From NCBI RefSeq assembly GCF_003710825.1, contig NZ_RHHQ01000010.1, positions 1 to 64,000 of the forward strand: 64,000 nt of DNA. The letters are read 5' to 3'. Under the pieces are notes generated by a model that was not told where the DNA came from, searched no databases, and worked only from the letters and a program-made list of their open reading frames with translations. The DNA is from Brevibacillus fluminis (GTDB taxonomy: Bacteria > Bacillota > Bacilli > Brevibacillales > Brevibacillaceae). The position numbers and the translations under genes were made by a program. This document shows positions 1 through 8,530 of the stretch, piece after piece. Position 1 is the stretch's first letter, and each line of letters opens with the position of its first letter.

Positions 1-373
1 AAGTTCCTGGCGTTGCTGCAATGGTCGCTGCCGCTGCTGCATCATTGAAGTCAATTGCTACGTTTCCTGTGCTTACATTTGCCGTTGCTCCAGTTACTTT
101 AGCTTGCGCTACCGTAACGCTCACATTGGTATCATCAGCATTTTCATGATCCGTAGCTTGACCTGTTAAGGTTACTGTAATGTGGGTTGCATCCACGTAA
201 GTTACTGTGTAATCCATTCCACTTGGCAAGCCCGTTACTGTCACGTCACTTTTCGCTATATCCGCTGCAAATGTACCGTTCGTAGCAGTTACCGTAATCA
301 CTCCGGACGTTAAGCTTCCGTCGTTGGCTCCCGCTTCCGTTAAAGTTCCTGGCGTTGCTGCAATGGTCGCTGC
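1..373 (-). repeat. 342-bp coding tandem repeat (114-residue beta repeat)
   Basis: Bases 1-31 and 343-373 are the same sequence (AAGTTCCTGGCGTTGCTGCA and on), offset by 342 bases, a whole number of codons. They encode the start of the 'ATIAATPGTL' repeat in the surface protein. Near-identity at DNA level implies recent duplication or homogenisation. More copies probably lie beyond the window edge. Confidence 0.75.
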
Positions 374-1999
374 TGTAGGCACTGGAACCACAACCGCATC
401 CGCAAACACAATCCCAAAACTACCCGCAGTCAAATTCTCCTTAGCACCTTCAACTTTACCCTTCGCCACCGTCACAGACAAACCGCTCACGCTATTCGCC
501 GCTTCATGCTTCACCGCACGACCAGTAAACGAAATCCCCAGCTGCGTATCACTAATACGGGCAACACTTACGCCCAATCCCGCCGGCAAGTTGCTAACAG
601 TCACATCAGCCGCCGAAATATCGCTCGCAAACTTCCCATTCACCAGCGTCACGACCTGCGTACCTGCCACACTACCATCATTCGCAGATGATTCACTCAA
701 TGTAGACGCACTGAGAGAAATCTCCGGTTTTGCCGCTACAACCGTTACTTCAATGTTCGCGCTCACTTTATCAATCGTCGCAGTGATTTTCGCTTTCCCT
801 GCACCTACCGCTTTCACAGAACCATCTTTATCGACAGTCACGACTTTGCTGTCATCCGATTTCCACGTTACTTTTTTGCCTGCGATTTGGTTGCCTTCTT
901 CATCCTTTGCTACTGCGGACAATTTCAGCTCCGCATCATCCGAAGAATTAACCGCCAACTCGGCGTCAGCCGACAGGTTGATCAGCTCGATCTCTTTGAC
1001 TTGCGCATCTTTTTTCGCGATGGTGAACGCATCAGCAAAAACTTGTTCCTTCTCATAAGTTACCCCGATGACAACCTCTTGCTTTTCTTTCGTCGCCGCG
1101 ATCTCTTTGAACGTGAACACGGCTGTTTTGGATTCTTTATTCCAGGTAAAGCCGGTCGCACGCAGTGTCGTTGCTTTTTTGCCATTGATTTCGCGGGTCA
1201 AGGTGAAATCTTTCAGCTTTGGCTCTGCTTTCGGAGCTGTATTAAACACAGCTGTAATGGAGCCATTAGTAGCGCTCACGGAAGAAACGCCAGGCGCATC
1301 CGCTTTAACTGTCACTTTGAACGTCGCTTTGACGTCGCCATAAGATGCGGTGATCGTGGTGGAGCCTTCAGCTACCGCTGTTACTACCCCCGAGCGATCC
1401 ACGCTAGCGATGGCTTTGTCGGCTGTTTCCCATTTCACGCGCTTGCCGGTGACGACGTTTCCGTCTTCGTCTTTGGCAACAGCCGTGAGCGTCAGTTCAG
1501 CATCGGTCTTGGAATCGAGGATCAAAATGGAGTCTGCTGCATTCGCACTGATCTCCAGCTTGTCCACGTCTGCTCCTTTTGCTGCGATGGTGAATGGCTT
1601 CGCGCTCAATTTCGAGCCTTGATATTCTGCATTCACGATGACAGTTTGCTTAGCGGATGTCGCGCTGATCGCTTTAAATGTAAAGAATGCGGTTTTTGTT
1701 TTCGCATCCCAAACCATGTCCGTCGCTTTCAAAGCGGAAGCGGACTTACCGTTGATTTGGCGGGTGAATTTGAAATCTTCCAATTTTGGAGCTTTTGTCG
1801 GAAGTGCAGACAAACCGACAGCAATCGTGCCGTTTCCTGCATCAATGGTTTTGATTGTGACAGCTGCTGCTTGTGCCTTATACGAAACGGTTTGTGATAG
1901 TGCACCCACCGGATTTGCAAATGCTTGTGGTGTTACCGAGAGCAGCATGCTTGAGGAGAGCAATACTGTGAAAATCTTTTTTGCGCCTTTACCTTTCAT
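1..1999 (-). CDS. Secreted Ig-like repeat surface protein, N-terminal 666 residues (gene continues beyond the window)
   Basis: The frame is open from the ATG at 1999 to the window edge. Residues 1-28 form a signal peptide (MKGKGAKK charged start, hydrophobic core, AFA cut before N). Two tandem modules follow. Each has an 'xxKLxDFxxTRxINGK' beta domain and a bacterial Ig-like group 2 (BIG2) domain with 'ELxLxAVAKDExGN..GKxVxWxxxD...VDxxG.V.AV..G...ITA'. After about residue 370 a different beta-rich repeat begins ('TLxExxxNDGSLxxGxITVTxTNGTFAxDI'). Bases 1-31 repeat 343-373, so this unit is exactly 114 codons. Such proteins are usually cell-surface or S-layer-associated adhesins. No anchor (SLH, LPXTG) is visible because the C-terminus is missing. 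The ribosome site is weak (AGGATG about 17 bases upstream), so the start is the likely but not certain one. Confidence 0.8.
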   Translation of the reverse strand, partial: MKGKGAKKIFTVLLSSSMLLSVTPQAFANPVGALSQTVSYKAQAAAVTIKTIDAGNGTIAVGLSALPTKAPKLEDFKFTRQINGKSASALKATDMVWDAKTKTAFFTFKAISATSAKQTVIVNAEYQGSKLSAKPFTIAAKGADVDKLEISANAADSILILDSKTDAELTLTAVAKDEDGNVVTGKRVKWETADKAIASVDRSGVVTAVAEGSTTITASYGDVKATFKVTVKADAPGVSSVSATNGSITAVFNTAPKAEPKLKDFTLTREINGKKATTLRATGFTWNKESKTAVFTFKEIAATKEKQEVVIGVTYEKEQVFADAFTIAKKDAQVKEIELINLSADAELAVNSSDDAELKLSAVAKDEEGNQIAGKKVTWKSDDSKVVTVDKDGSVKAVGAGKAKITATIDKVSANIEVTVVAAKPEISLSASTLSESSANDGSVAGTQVVTLVNGKFASDISAADVTVSNLPAGLGVSVARISDTQLGISFTGRAVKHEAANSVSGLSVTVAKGKVEGAKENLTAGSFGIVFADAVVVPVPTAATIAATPGTLTEAGANDGSLTSGVITVTATNGTFAADIAKSDVTVTGLPSGMDYTVTYVDATHITVTLTGQATDHENADDTNVSVTVAQAKVTGATANVSTGNVAIDFNDAAAAATIAATPGT

Positions 2000-2459
2000 T
2001 ACCAATTCGATTCACATCCTAATTGTATAGTTCGACTCGACATTGCAAAGTTACACAACGCTGTCGTAGTTTGTCAGTCATCTCGAATCATTCTAGCAAA
2101 ACGACCATTACAGGATCATTACAATCTTCCTACTACTTTTTATTTACAGCGTACATTCACCCGCAAAAACCAAGGAAATATGAACTACCTAAAAAGGGGT
2201 ATACGATTTTCAAGCTGTTACAAACCAGGAAGATCGAATCAAACAAAAACGTTCACAAACCGCATAAGAATGCGATTATATGCACATTCCCTAATGAATA
2301 AACAGAACCAAATCCACAAGGCTACGGCCCGAATATTTCCCACCTCGTAGTCCCTCTTCACGCTTTCTAAAATCGTCAAAAAGTTGTCGCAATTCATTAG
2401 TGGTGTGATACTATATAGAAGCACAACTGCACTCTCGGTGGAAGGGGTTGTCATATACG
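2000..2459. other. Divergent intergenic region between the surface-protein gene and yutG
   Basis: No convincing gene is seen in these 460 bases. Reading toward the surface protein (minus strand) there is a TGC-TAGAAT extended -10-like box at about 2090-2095 without a good -35. Reading toward yutG there is a candidate promoter at 2384-2414. Open frames here lack ribosome sites and coding character. Confidence 0.4.
2384..2414 (+). promoter_or_regulatory. Candidate sigma-A promoter of yutG
   Basis: TTGTCG (2384-2389) and TACTAT (2409-2414), preceded by TGA, which gives an extended -10. The 19-base spacer is long, so the extended -10 carries most of the support. Transcription would start about 40 bases before the yutG start. 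Confidence 0.4.
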
Positions 2460-3026
2460 ATGAGCAAACAAGTGCACAGCAGAGAAGTCCGAAAAGCTGC
2501 ATTGGAGCGGTTGGCCGAGCGCGGGGTAACCGTTCAGGATATTGCCGAAATCGTCTTTTTGATGCAGTCGCCTTACCATCCCCAGCTGACAATGGAACCG
2601 TGCATTGCAAGCGTCCATGCTGTTTTGGAGAAAAGGGAAATCCAACATGCCATCCTGGTTGGCGTTGAACTTGATATATTGGCGGAAAAAGGGTTGCTGT
2701 CAGAACCGCTGCAATCGATTATCGCCTCGGATGAAGGGCTGTTCGGATGCGACGAAACGCTTGCCATCGGTTCGGTTTTTGGTTATGGCAGCATCGCCGT
2801 GACGACATTCGGTCATCTGGACAAGCAAAAAATCGGTATCATCCGCAAGCTCGATAACAAAGCGTCTGGCCGTGTTCATACCTTCCTCGATGACTTGGTG
2901 GCAAGCGTGGCAGCGAATGCGTCGAGTCGCATGGCGCACCGCCTCCGCGATGAGCAGGAAGCGGAAATGGACGCTAAGGCACAAGCCCAGCAGACTCTTG
3001 ATAATACCGATGAGCAAGCCGGATAA
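2460..3026 (+). CDS. yutG: Phosphatidylglycerophosphatase A-like protein (YutG family)
   Basis: The 188-residue product matches the YutG/PgpA-related family by the whole-length pattern 'KVHSRxVRxxALxxLxERGVxxxDIAEIVxxxQxPYHPxLTMExC', 'REIQHAILVGVELDxLAEKGLLSEPLQSII', 'DEGLFGCDETLA' and 'VHTFLDDLVASVAANASSRMAHR'. PgpA-type enzymes dephosphorylate phosphatidylglycerophosphate. For YutG the activity is inferred from the family. The ATG at 2460 is chosen, with GGAAGGGG 12 bases upstream. An in-frame TTG at 2448 abuts that ribosome site and is less likely. The gene stands alone: its own promoter is upstream and a strong hairpin follows. Confidence 0.85.
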   Translation: MSKQVHSREVRKAALERLAERGVTVQDIAEIVFLMQSPYHPQLTMEPCIASVHAVLEKREIQHAILVGVELDILAEKGLLSEPLQSIIASDEGLFGCDETLAIGSVFGYGSIAVTTFGHLDKQKIGIIRKLDNKASGRVHTFLDDLVASVAANASSRMAHRLRDEQEAEMDAKAQAQQTLDNTDEQAG

Positions 3027-3054
3027 TTCGATAACCTATAGGCTTTTCTAGCAA

Positions 3055-3097
3055 AAATGCCAAACTTTTTCGCTACAAGTGAAAAAGTTTGGCATTT
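3055..3097 (+). terminator. Hairpin terminator after yutG
   Basis: A perfect 17-bp stem (AAATGCCAAACTTTTTC with its complement) and a 9-base loop, 29 bases after the yutG stop. Only three T residues follow, so termination may be helped by the stem itself. It insulates yutG from the tRNA promoter just downstream. Confidence 0.65.
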
Positions 3098-3102
3098 CCC
3101 TC

Positions 3103-3131
3103 TTGATTTCTCTCTTAAAATCGTATATAGT
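3103..3131 (+). promoter_or_regulatory. Promoter of tRNA-Val
   Basis: TTGATT (3103-3108), a 17-base spacer and TATAGT (3126-3131), ending 17 bases before the tRNA. This is a normal sigma-A arrangement for a tRNA gene. Confidence 0.7.
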
Positions 3132-3147
3132 AATACTTGTAAGAAAT

Positions 3148-3223
3148 GATCCGGTAGCTCAGTTGGGAGAGCACCATCTTGACAGGGTGGGGGTCGCTGG
3201 TTCGAACCCAGTCCGGATCACCA
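3148..3223 (+). tRNA. tRNA-Val (anticodon GAC)
   Basis: All four arms fold: acceptor GATCCGG/CCGGATC, D arm TAGCTCAGTTGGGAGAGCA, anticodon stem CCATC/GGTGG with loop TTGACAG, and T arm GCTGG-TTCGAAC-CCAGT. The 3' CCA is encoded. An identical 76-base copy lies at 14517-14592. Confidence 0.95.
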
Positions 3224-3238
3224 TAACAACGATTTCGA

Positions 3239-3268
3239 AACCTTCGGTCGATGACTCGAGGTTTTTTT
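3239..3268 (+). terminator. Terminator of tRNA-Val
   Basis: AACCTTCG pairs with CGAGGTT with one bulged base, then a run of seven T residues (3262-3268), 16 bases after the tRNA. Confidence 0.7.
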
Positions 3269-3306
3269 ATTTTTGTTTATCTCCTTATCCCCATACACAC
3301 AAAAAA

Positions 3307-3340
3307 AACAAGCCGTCCACACACGACGTCTTGTTTTTTT
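3307..3340. terminator. Bidirectional terminator between tRNA-Val and the hydrolase-regulator gene
   Basis: AACAAG-C-CGTC pairs with GACG-T-CTTGTT. A-run on the left and T-run on the right let it work on both strands. It lies 10 bases past the stop of the minus-strand gene at 3350. Confidence 0.7.
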
Positions 3341-3349
3341 GTGTTGCGG

Positions 3350-4879
3350 CTACAAATCCAATCGCTTCTGCATCAGCCTTTGCTTTGATTCGAGCACATC
3401 ATCATAGGGCCGCAGCTTCAAAGAAGCCTCAATGAACTGCAGCGCCCGTTTGTAATCGTTATTTCGCTGACAAAAGTCCATCCCCCACTGGGCAAGCGAC
3501 ACGAGTTCGTCCTCCAGCTTCTCGCGATATGCCAGCATCCAGTCACTGTAGAAGCCGGGAATCAGCGTCTCCGGCAGCCGGCTGTAAATCCCCTCGATCA
3601 ACGCCAAACGGGTGATCTCATCCGTTTCATGCAGCGTGCGCTCAATCTCTTCCCAAAGCAAAATGAGGTCGCATTGGATAATGCCTGTCAACTGGATCAA
3701 TTCACGATTGATTTGCAGCAATTCGCTATTCTGCTTGGATGCACCGAGCAATTTTTTCAAATGATTCAGCGCCACACGCAAATTGTTTTGGGCTTTATCC
3801 AAATCGGCAGTCGGCCAATACAGATCATATAGCTGCTCCCGTGTCACGGATGGATGAAAGACCAGGTACACCAGCAGATCTTTGGCATTGCGCTGATTCC
3901 ACGCGCCCGTCAACAGCTCCCCGTTCAATTCCACCTGGAAGCCCCGCAATACATTGACGACCAGCTTGTTCGATGATTCAAGCTTATGAATCCCAAGCTG
4001 AAACATCTGCAAAAACTCTTCCCGAATCTCTGGCAGCACATCCGGTGCGTTTTCTTTCAGGAATCGACTTTCCCTTGGGTACTGGGTAATGAACAGATCG
4101 ATCCATTCCGCTACCACGCCTGGCTGATCCATCTGCACGGCGTTAGACGCATTCGGCACGACGCGAAGACGCGAAAATTGAAAAAACAACGTCCCCACCG
4201 TATACAGATTTAACGGATAAATCAAATCGAGCTCACCGGATAAAAGCAGTACCGGCAACTCCAACTGCTGAATCTGCTTAAGCAGGGTCGCATTCGTAAT
4301 TTCTTCCGAGAGCAAATCGATAAATTGGAAATACGTGCCATGGTTCGTTTTTGCATATGATTGGCGAAGCTTATCCAGCTTCTCTTGTGTTAACGGATGG
4401 CAGATTTGTTTCGCTAACGCACTTCCAAGCTCTTGCATGTTGCCGTTCACGCAAAAACTTCTGCGATACCGATAAAAATTGTCGATCAGCGATGGCGGGT
4501 AATAGAGCGGCGTCGAGATCAAATGCAATGTTTTGACCCGTTTCGGCTGCCTTGTCGCATACTTCATTGCCACGAATCCGCCAAAACCATGACCGATCAA
4601 ATGAAACTCCTTCACTCCAACCACATCTACCAAAACATCGAGATCGTCACATAACGTCGCAAGCTGGATCTCTTCAGAACCATGACCGCTTCCTCCATGG
4701 CCCCGCAGGTCGAATTGCAAAACGTTGTAATGGTAAACCAAAAACGGGGTCAAATCTTCCCAACAGGACATATCCATCCCCATCCCATGAATCAGGACGA
4801 TAGTCCCACCATTTCCCATCACTTTTATGCTTTCTCTATATTTATAATGGATTTTAATCCCATTTCTTACTAAATACAT
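3350..4879 (-). CDS. Alpha/beta-hydrolase-fold pseudoenzyme fused to a BTAD/winged-helix activator domain
   Basis: In this 509-residue protein residues 1-270 have the alpha/beta-hydrolase fold: 'VLIHGMGMD' with the HG oxyanion turn at 31-32, 'DLRGHGGSG' at 58-65, a nucleophile elbow, and 'LLLSGELD' with the acid at 218. The elbow reads G-H-G-F-G, so the catalytic Ser is Gly98. Where the catalytic His is expected ('VPNASNAV') Asn246 is found. Two of three catalytic residues are thus absent. Residues about 305-509 look like a SARP-type winged helix plus bacterial transcriptional activator domain ('NVLRGFQVELNGELLTGAWNQ', 'REQLYDLYWP', 'NLRVALNHLKKLL') ending in TPR-like helices. I infer a ligand-sensing regulator. 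The ATG at 4879 has AAAGGTGG 10 bases upstream; an in-frame start at 4978 would add a membrane segment but lacks a clear site. Confidence 0.7.
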   Translation of the reverse strand: MYLVRNGIKIHYKYRESIKVMGNGGTIVLIHGMGMDMSCWEDLTPFLVYHYNVLQFDLRGHGGSGHGSEEIQLATLCDDLDVLVDVVGVKEFHLIGHGFGGFVAMKYATRQPKRVKTLHLISTPLYYPPSLIDNFYRYRRSFCVNGNMQELGSALAKQICHPLTQEKLDKLRQSYAKTNHGTYFQFIDLLSEEITNATLLKQIQQLELPVLLLSGELDLIYPLNLYTVGTLFFQFSRLRVVPNASNAVQMDQPGVVAEWIDLFITQYPRESRFLKENAPDVLPEIREEFLQMFQLGIHKLESSNKLVVNVLRGFQVELNGELLTGAWNQRNAKDLLVYLVFHPSVTREQLYDLYWPTADLDKAQNNLRVALNHLKKLLGASKQNSELLQINRELIQLTGIIQCDLILLWEEIERTLHETDEITRLALIEGIYSRLPETLIPGFYSDWMLAYREKLEDELVSLAQWGMDFCQRNNDYKRALQFIEASLKLRPYDDVLESKQRLMQKRLDL

Positions 4880-5113
4880 TACCACTGGTCCACCTTTTAT
4901 AAGTAATTGGTAATACGTAATAAGTAGTACTACCATACCATAAAATGAAAAGAAAATAAGCAATATTTTACCTATCAAACCAATTTAAACAGCGTGGCGA
5001 TTACTTGCAATTACTAGACATCATCACTCTTTCGCTACATATATTTCAGTATCTACTCTTTTTGTGGTATCGTTACAGGTAGTTAACTAGACTTCACACA
5101 GGAGGTGACGGAC

Positions 5114-5374
5114 GTGGAATTTCCTTTGGACGTGTCCCTCTTGCTGCTTGCACTCGGGCTCTCCGGCTATTTGGTCGCACATTTGTTTTGCGCACACGAA
5201 GTGCCCAATCACCTTGCCGCTTGCTGGATTTACCCGGTTCACGAGCGCATGCCGACCATTCCGCTAATCCGGTTCACATCCAGTCCGAAGATGCTGAGGG
5301 TCAGACGCAAGCTTCCGTTGCAAAAGGCCAGCCGATCCACCGATGAAGAACGCTCCCTCTTTTGTATGACATAA
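5114..5374 (+). CDS. Small single-span membrane protein upstream of yidC, unknown function
   Basis: An 86-residue frame starts at a GTG preceded by a near-perfect AGGAGGTGA with 6-base spacing, which is the main argument that it is translated. The first 25 residues ('LLLLALGLSGYLVAHLF') make a hydrophobic segment. The rest is basic and polar with two Cys in the segment 'CAHEVPNHLAACW'. It ends 35 bases before the insertase gene at 5410 and is probably cotranscribed with it. I do not recognise a family. Confidence 0.45.
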   Translation: MEFPLDVSLLLLALGLSGYLVAHLFCAHEVPNHLAACWIYPVHERMPTIPLIRFTSSPKMLRVRRKLPLQKASRSTDEERSLFCMT

Positions 5375-5409
5375 GATCTACTTTTTTCATACAAGGAGGA
5401 CAATACCAT

Positions 5410-6099
5410 ATGCAAGCATTCGTTCAACCGATCGTGACTCTGCTCGCTTCCCTTTTGACCGCCATTTTCTCCTTTGCGCAAGATTGGGGGATCGCCATCA
5501 TTCTGCTGACCTTGCTGGTACGCAGTTTGCTTTTTCCGCTTAATTTGCGCAACGCACGCCAGCAGGTACTGCAATCCTTGGTTCAACCCAAGCTCAAGCA
5601 ACTGCGGGAGGAACATAAGGAAGACCAGGCTAAACTAATGCAGGAAACGATGACGCTCTATAAAACAGCAGGCATCAAGCCGCTTTCCACCATTGCCACG
5701 TCTTTTCTGCAAATGCCGATCTTCGTAGCAATGTATGGCTTGTTTTTGTCCCACGGTGCGGCCATGTCTTCTTCCTTGATCCCATGGGTCGTCACATTTG
5801 CCCAAAATGACGCATGGCATATTTTACCTACGCTCGCAGCAGGGCTTACCTTCATTACCAGCATGATCCCGCTCACCAGCGAAATGATCACGCAAGCCCC
5901 GCTTGGGCAAAGAATCGGCATGTCAATGATCATGGTTGTCGTGTTTATCATGATTCTTTGGAAAGCTCCCGTTGCTCTCGGGCTGTATTGGATGACAGGG
6001 TCCTTGTTTGGCCTATTGGAACGCGGCTTCTACCGTACAAGCATAGGCAAAAAACTACTGCTCCGCGGAAAACCGCAGTTGCTCGCCCGTTCGGAATAA
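5410..6099 (+). CDS. yidC: YidC/Oxa1-family membrane protein insertase
   Basis: The 229-residue integral membrane protein has the Oxa1/YidC core: a first membrane helix with the groove arginine ('LLTLLVRSLLFPLNLRNAR', Arg38), a charged cytoplasmic hairpin ('QPKLKQLREEHKEDQAKLMQETMTLYKTAGIKPL') and later hydrophobic helices ('PIFVAMYGLFL', 'IGMSMIMVVVFIMILWKAPVALGLYW'). YidC proteins insert and fold membrane proteins, alone or with SecYEG. Unlike SpoIIIJ/YqjG there is no lipoprotein signal and no rnpA neighbour, so this is probably a secondary paralogue. The start is fixed by AAGGAGGA 9 bases upstream. A terminator follows directly. Confidence 0.85.
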   Translation: MQAFVQPIVTLLASLLTAIFSFAQDWGIAIILLTLLVRSLLFPLNLRNARQQVLQSLVQPKLKQLREEHKEDQAKLMQETMTLYKTAGIKPLSTIATSFLQMPIFVAMYGLFLSHGAAMSSSLIPWVVTFAQNDAWHILPTLAAGLTFITSMIPLTSEMITQAPLGQRIGMSMIMVVVFIMILWKAPVALGLYWMTGSLFGLLERGFYRTSIGKKLLLRGKPQLLARSE

Positions 6100-6116
6100 C
6101 CACCTACACATTTACT

Positions 6117-6150
6117 AAAGCTCCCTTGCCATTGTGAGGGGGGCTTTTTT
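6117..6150 (+). terminator. Terminator after yidC
   Basis: AAGCTCCC pairs with GGGGGCTT (one G-T pair) around a 12-base loop, followed by six T residues. Confidence 0.75.
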
Positions 6151-6223
6151 CATTTTATCATATTTTTCCAAATAAAAATCCGGTATACTAAAATGGCAAC
6201 AACTTCCATATACGAGGTGAGCT

Positions 6224-7462
6224 ATGGACCCTTTGACGCGCTTGGAACTGATCTGGCCTGGCAAACGTTCCAATCACTCTGCTGCATTTCCCAGACTTAC
6301 TGCTGACGCTTCTCGCTCCTATCATTCTCCCCATTCGGAACATCGCACGGCATCCTATGACAACCATCTGATTTTCGGCGAGAACTTGCTTGCCTTGCAG
6401 TCTCTTAAGGAGCAGTATGAAGAACGTTTCACATGCATTTATATCGATCCCCCCTATAATACCGGACAAGTTTTCGACCAATACGACGACGGGCTTGACC
6501 ACGGCAGCTGGCTTTCATTTATGAAGGAGAGACTTCATTTGTTTCACCAGCTGCTGAAGGAAGATGGGACACTTTGGATCTCCATCGACGACGATGAGTC
6601 CCATTATTTGAAGGTCGTGTGCGATGAAATTTTCGGCCGGCACAATTTCGTCAGCAATATTGTGTGGATCAAGAAATCGTCGCCGTCTAATGATGCGAGA
6701 TGGATTTCCGATACGCACGACCATATTCTGGTGTATGCCAAGGACAAAACGCTTTGGCGTCCAAACAAGCTGCCGCGCACACAGGAGCAAAATAAAATCT
6801 ACAAGCACAGCGACGAATATGACGGGGTAGATGCCCAAGGAGTCTTTTATGGACGCGGGCCGTGGTTTCCAGGAGACATGACGGTGAAGACCATCAGTGA
6901 AAGCGCGCTGTATCCGATCACCACCCCATCGGGAAGAAAGGTGCGGCCTGCCGCTGGGCGGGCTTGGGTGTACACTGAGGAACGGTTTCGGGAATTGGTG
7001 GCGGATCACCGGATCACGTTTGGAAAGAGCGGCAACAACAAGCCCTGCATCAAACGCTTCCTTACAGAAATCGAGGAGAAGGGCGTCGTGCCGCGCTCGG
7101 TGTGGCATTATTCCGAGGTCGGCGAAAATCGCAACGCGCGCCAAGAAGTCAAAAAGCTGAATGCGACAAATCCGTTTGCCACCCCTAAACCCGAAAAGCT
7201 GATCAAACGGATTTTGGAGATTGCGACCAAGGAAGGCGACTATGTGCTTGATGCATTCGCAGGATCGGGTACGACAGGGGCCGTGGCACACAAAATGAGG
7301 CGCAACTGGGTCATGATTGAGCGTGGCGAGCATTGCCATACGCATATTTGGACGCGGATGAAAAAAGTAATCGACGGTGAGGACAACGGTGGAATCACCA
7401 AGGAAGTGGCTTGGTCAGGCGGTGGCGGCTTTTCGTATCATGTGGTGAAGGAAACCAACTGA
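6224..7462 (+). CDS. Orphan site-specific DNA methyltransferase (DPPY type)
   Basis: The 412-residue product has catalytic motif IV as D-P-P-Y at 75-78 ('IYIDPPYNTG') and the S-adenosylmethionine motif I near residue 343 ('DAFAGSGTTGAVAHKM'). Motif IV before motif I is the beta-class order of N6-adenine/N4-cytosine methyltransferases, as in type III Mod subunits. The central part (about 150-290) would carry target recognition. At 412 residues it is shorter than typical Mod (about 600). No restriction subunit is adjacent: neighbours are yidC and an SDR gene. A regulatory or defence-remnant role is possible. The start has GAGGTGAG 5-6 bases upstream. Confidence 0.85.
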   Translation: MDPLTRLELIWPGKRSNHSAAFPRLTADASRSYHSPHSEHRTASYDNHLIFGENLLALQSLKEQYEERFTCIYIDPPYNTGQVFDQYDDGLDHGSWLSFMKERLHLFHQLLKEDGTLWISIDDDESHYLKVVCDEIFGRHNFVSNIVWIKKSSPSNDARWISDTHDHILVYAKDKTLWRPNKLPRTQEQNKIYKHSDEYDGVDAQGVFYGRGPWFPGDMTVKTISESALYPITTPSGRKVRPAAGRAWVYTEERFRELVADHRITFGKSGNNKPCIKRFLTEIEEKGVVPRSVWHYSEVGENRNARQEVKKLNATNPFATPKPEKLIKRILEIATKEGDYVLDAFAGSGTTGAVAHKMRRNWVMIERGEHCHTHIWTRMKKVIDGEDNGGITKEVAWSGGGGFSYHVVKETN

Positions 7463-7569
7463 CACCGCCTTTCCCAGTTACATCAAGCTTTTGGGTGAAT
7501 AAAAATAACTTTCCGCCACCTGGCAGAAGGCTTTTCTCTGTCTGACCTTTATGTTTTGAATAAATATCC

Positions 7570-7598
7570 TTGATAGAACAATTTTTATTTAATAAAAT
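7570..7598 (+). promoter_or_regulatory. Promoter of the SDR gene
   Basis: TTGATA (7570-7575), a 17-base spacer and TAAAAT (7593-7598) in an AT-rich stretch, about 42 bases before the start codon. Confidence 0.7.
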
Positions 7599-7639
7599 AT
7601 TTTTAATAGATACATAATTTCAAAGGAGACGATTCGACG

Positions 7640-8530
7640 ATGAGATCTGCTCTTGTTTTGGGAGGTACACAATTTTTTGGCAAGCGTTTGGTTCAGCTGC
7701 TGCTCGATGCGGGCGTTGAGGTGACAATCGGGACGCGTGGAAAAACCGCGGATCCATTCGGCGACCGTGTCCAGCGGCTGGTCTTAGACCGAGAAGATGC
7801 AGAATCGATGGAGTCGGCCGTCGAAGGTAAAAGCTGGGATGTAATCTATGATCAAACATGCTACTCGCCGCAAGAAGCATTGGATGCGTGTTATCTCTTT
7901 TCCGGCAATACAAAGCGGTATATTTTCACGTCGACAATGGCGGTCTATGATGGCGGCACAGCACAAAAAGAGGAGGATTTCTCCCCCTTTTCCTATGCCT
8001 ATTCTACCGGAAACCGCCGCGAGTATCCGGGCATTGCTGGCTATACCGAAGCGAAGCGTTCGGCGGAAGCAGTCTTGTTCCAAAAAGAGCCATTCCCTGT
8101 CGTCGCCGTCCGGTTCCCGCTCGTGATCGGGCCTGACGATTACACCAACCGACTGCGATTCCATGTCGAGCATGTCGTTCGTGAACAACCGATTGGTATC
8201 TCGCATCCCGATACCCGAATCGGCTTCATATCTTCTGAAGATGCGAGCCGCTTTTTGTTTTGGCTGGGCACCCAATCGTTCGTCGGTCCGATTAATGCAG
8301 GTTACACGGGCGACATCAGCCATCGGGAGCTGCTTGAGCGAATCGGTCACATCGTCGGCAAAGAACCACTCATCATCGAAAAAGCCGAGCCCGAACATCA
8401 ATCTCCTTATTCCTTCCCATGGTCGTGGTCCTTGGATACGGAGAAAGCCCGCAGCGCCGGTTTTACCTTCGGCGAATTCGATCAAATGCTCGACTCCCTG
8501 ATCCGCACTTACGCCAAGGATGCTGTCTAG
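7640..8530 (+). CDS. NAD-dependent epimerase/dehydratase family (extended SDR) protein
   Basis: The 296-residue Rossmann protein has the dinucleotide loop 'VLGGTQFFGKRL' near residues 6-17 and the catalytic Tyr-x3-Lys as 'GYTEAKRSAE'. 'YIFTSTMAVYDGG' supplies the conserved Ser/Thr strand. It probably oxidises, reduces or epimerises a nucleotide-sugar-like substrate, but the substrate cannot be read from sequence. The start follows AAAGGAGA with 9-base spacing. Its stop overlaps that of the convergent MBL-fold gene by 4 bases (8527-8530), so the two share their 3' ends. Confidence 0.8.
   Translation: MRSALVLGGTQFFGKRLVQLLLDAGVEVTIGTRGKTADPFGDRVQRLVLDREDAESMESAVEGKSWDVIYDQTCYSPQEALDACYLFSGNTKRYIFTSTMAVYDGGTAQKEEDFSPFSYAYSTGNRREYPGIAGYTEAKRSAEAVLFQKEPFPVVAVRFPLVIGPDDYTNRLRFHVEHVVREQPIGISHPDTRIGFISSEDASRFLFWLGTQSFVGPINAGYTGDISHRELLERIGHIVGKEPLIIEKAEPEHQSPYSFPWSWSLDTEKARSAGFTFGEFDQMLDSLIRTYAKDAV

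Noticed and set aside
2239..2610. Minus-strand open frame of 123 codons opposite the yutG start
   Set aside because: It covers the yutG promoter and 5' end, has no ribosome site and Cys/Ser-rich random composition.
6224..8530. Restriction-modification or other defence island around the methyltransferase
   Set aside because: Neighbours are a YidC insertase, an SDR and an MBL hydrolase; no nuclease, ATPase or integrase is present.
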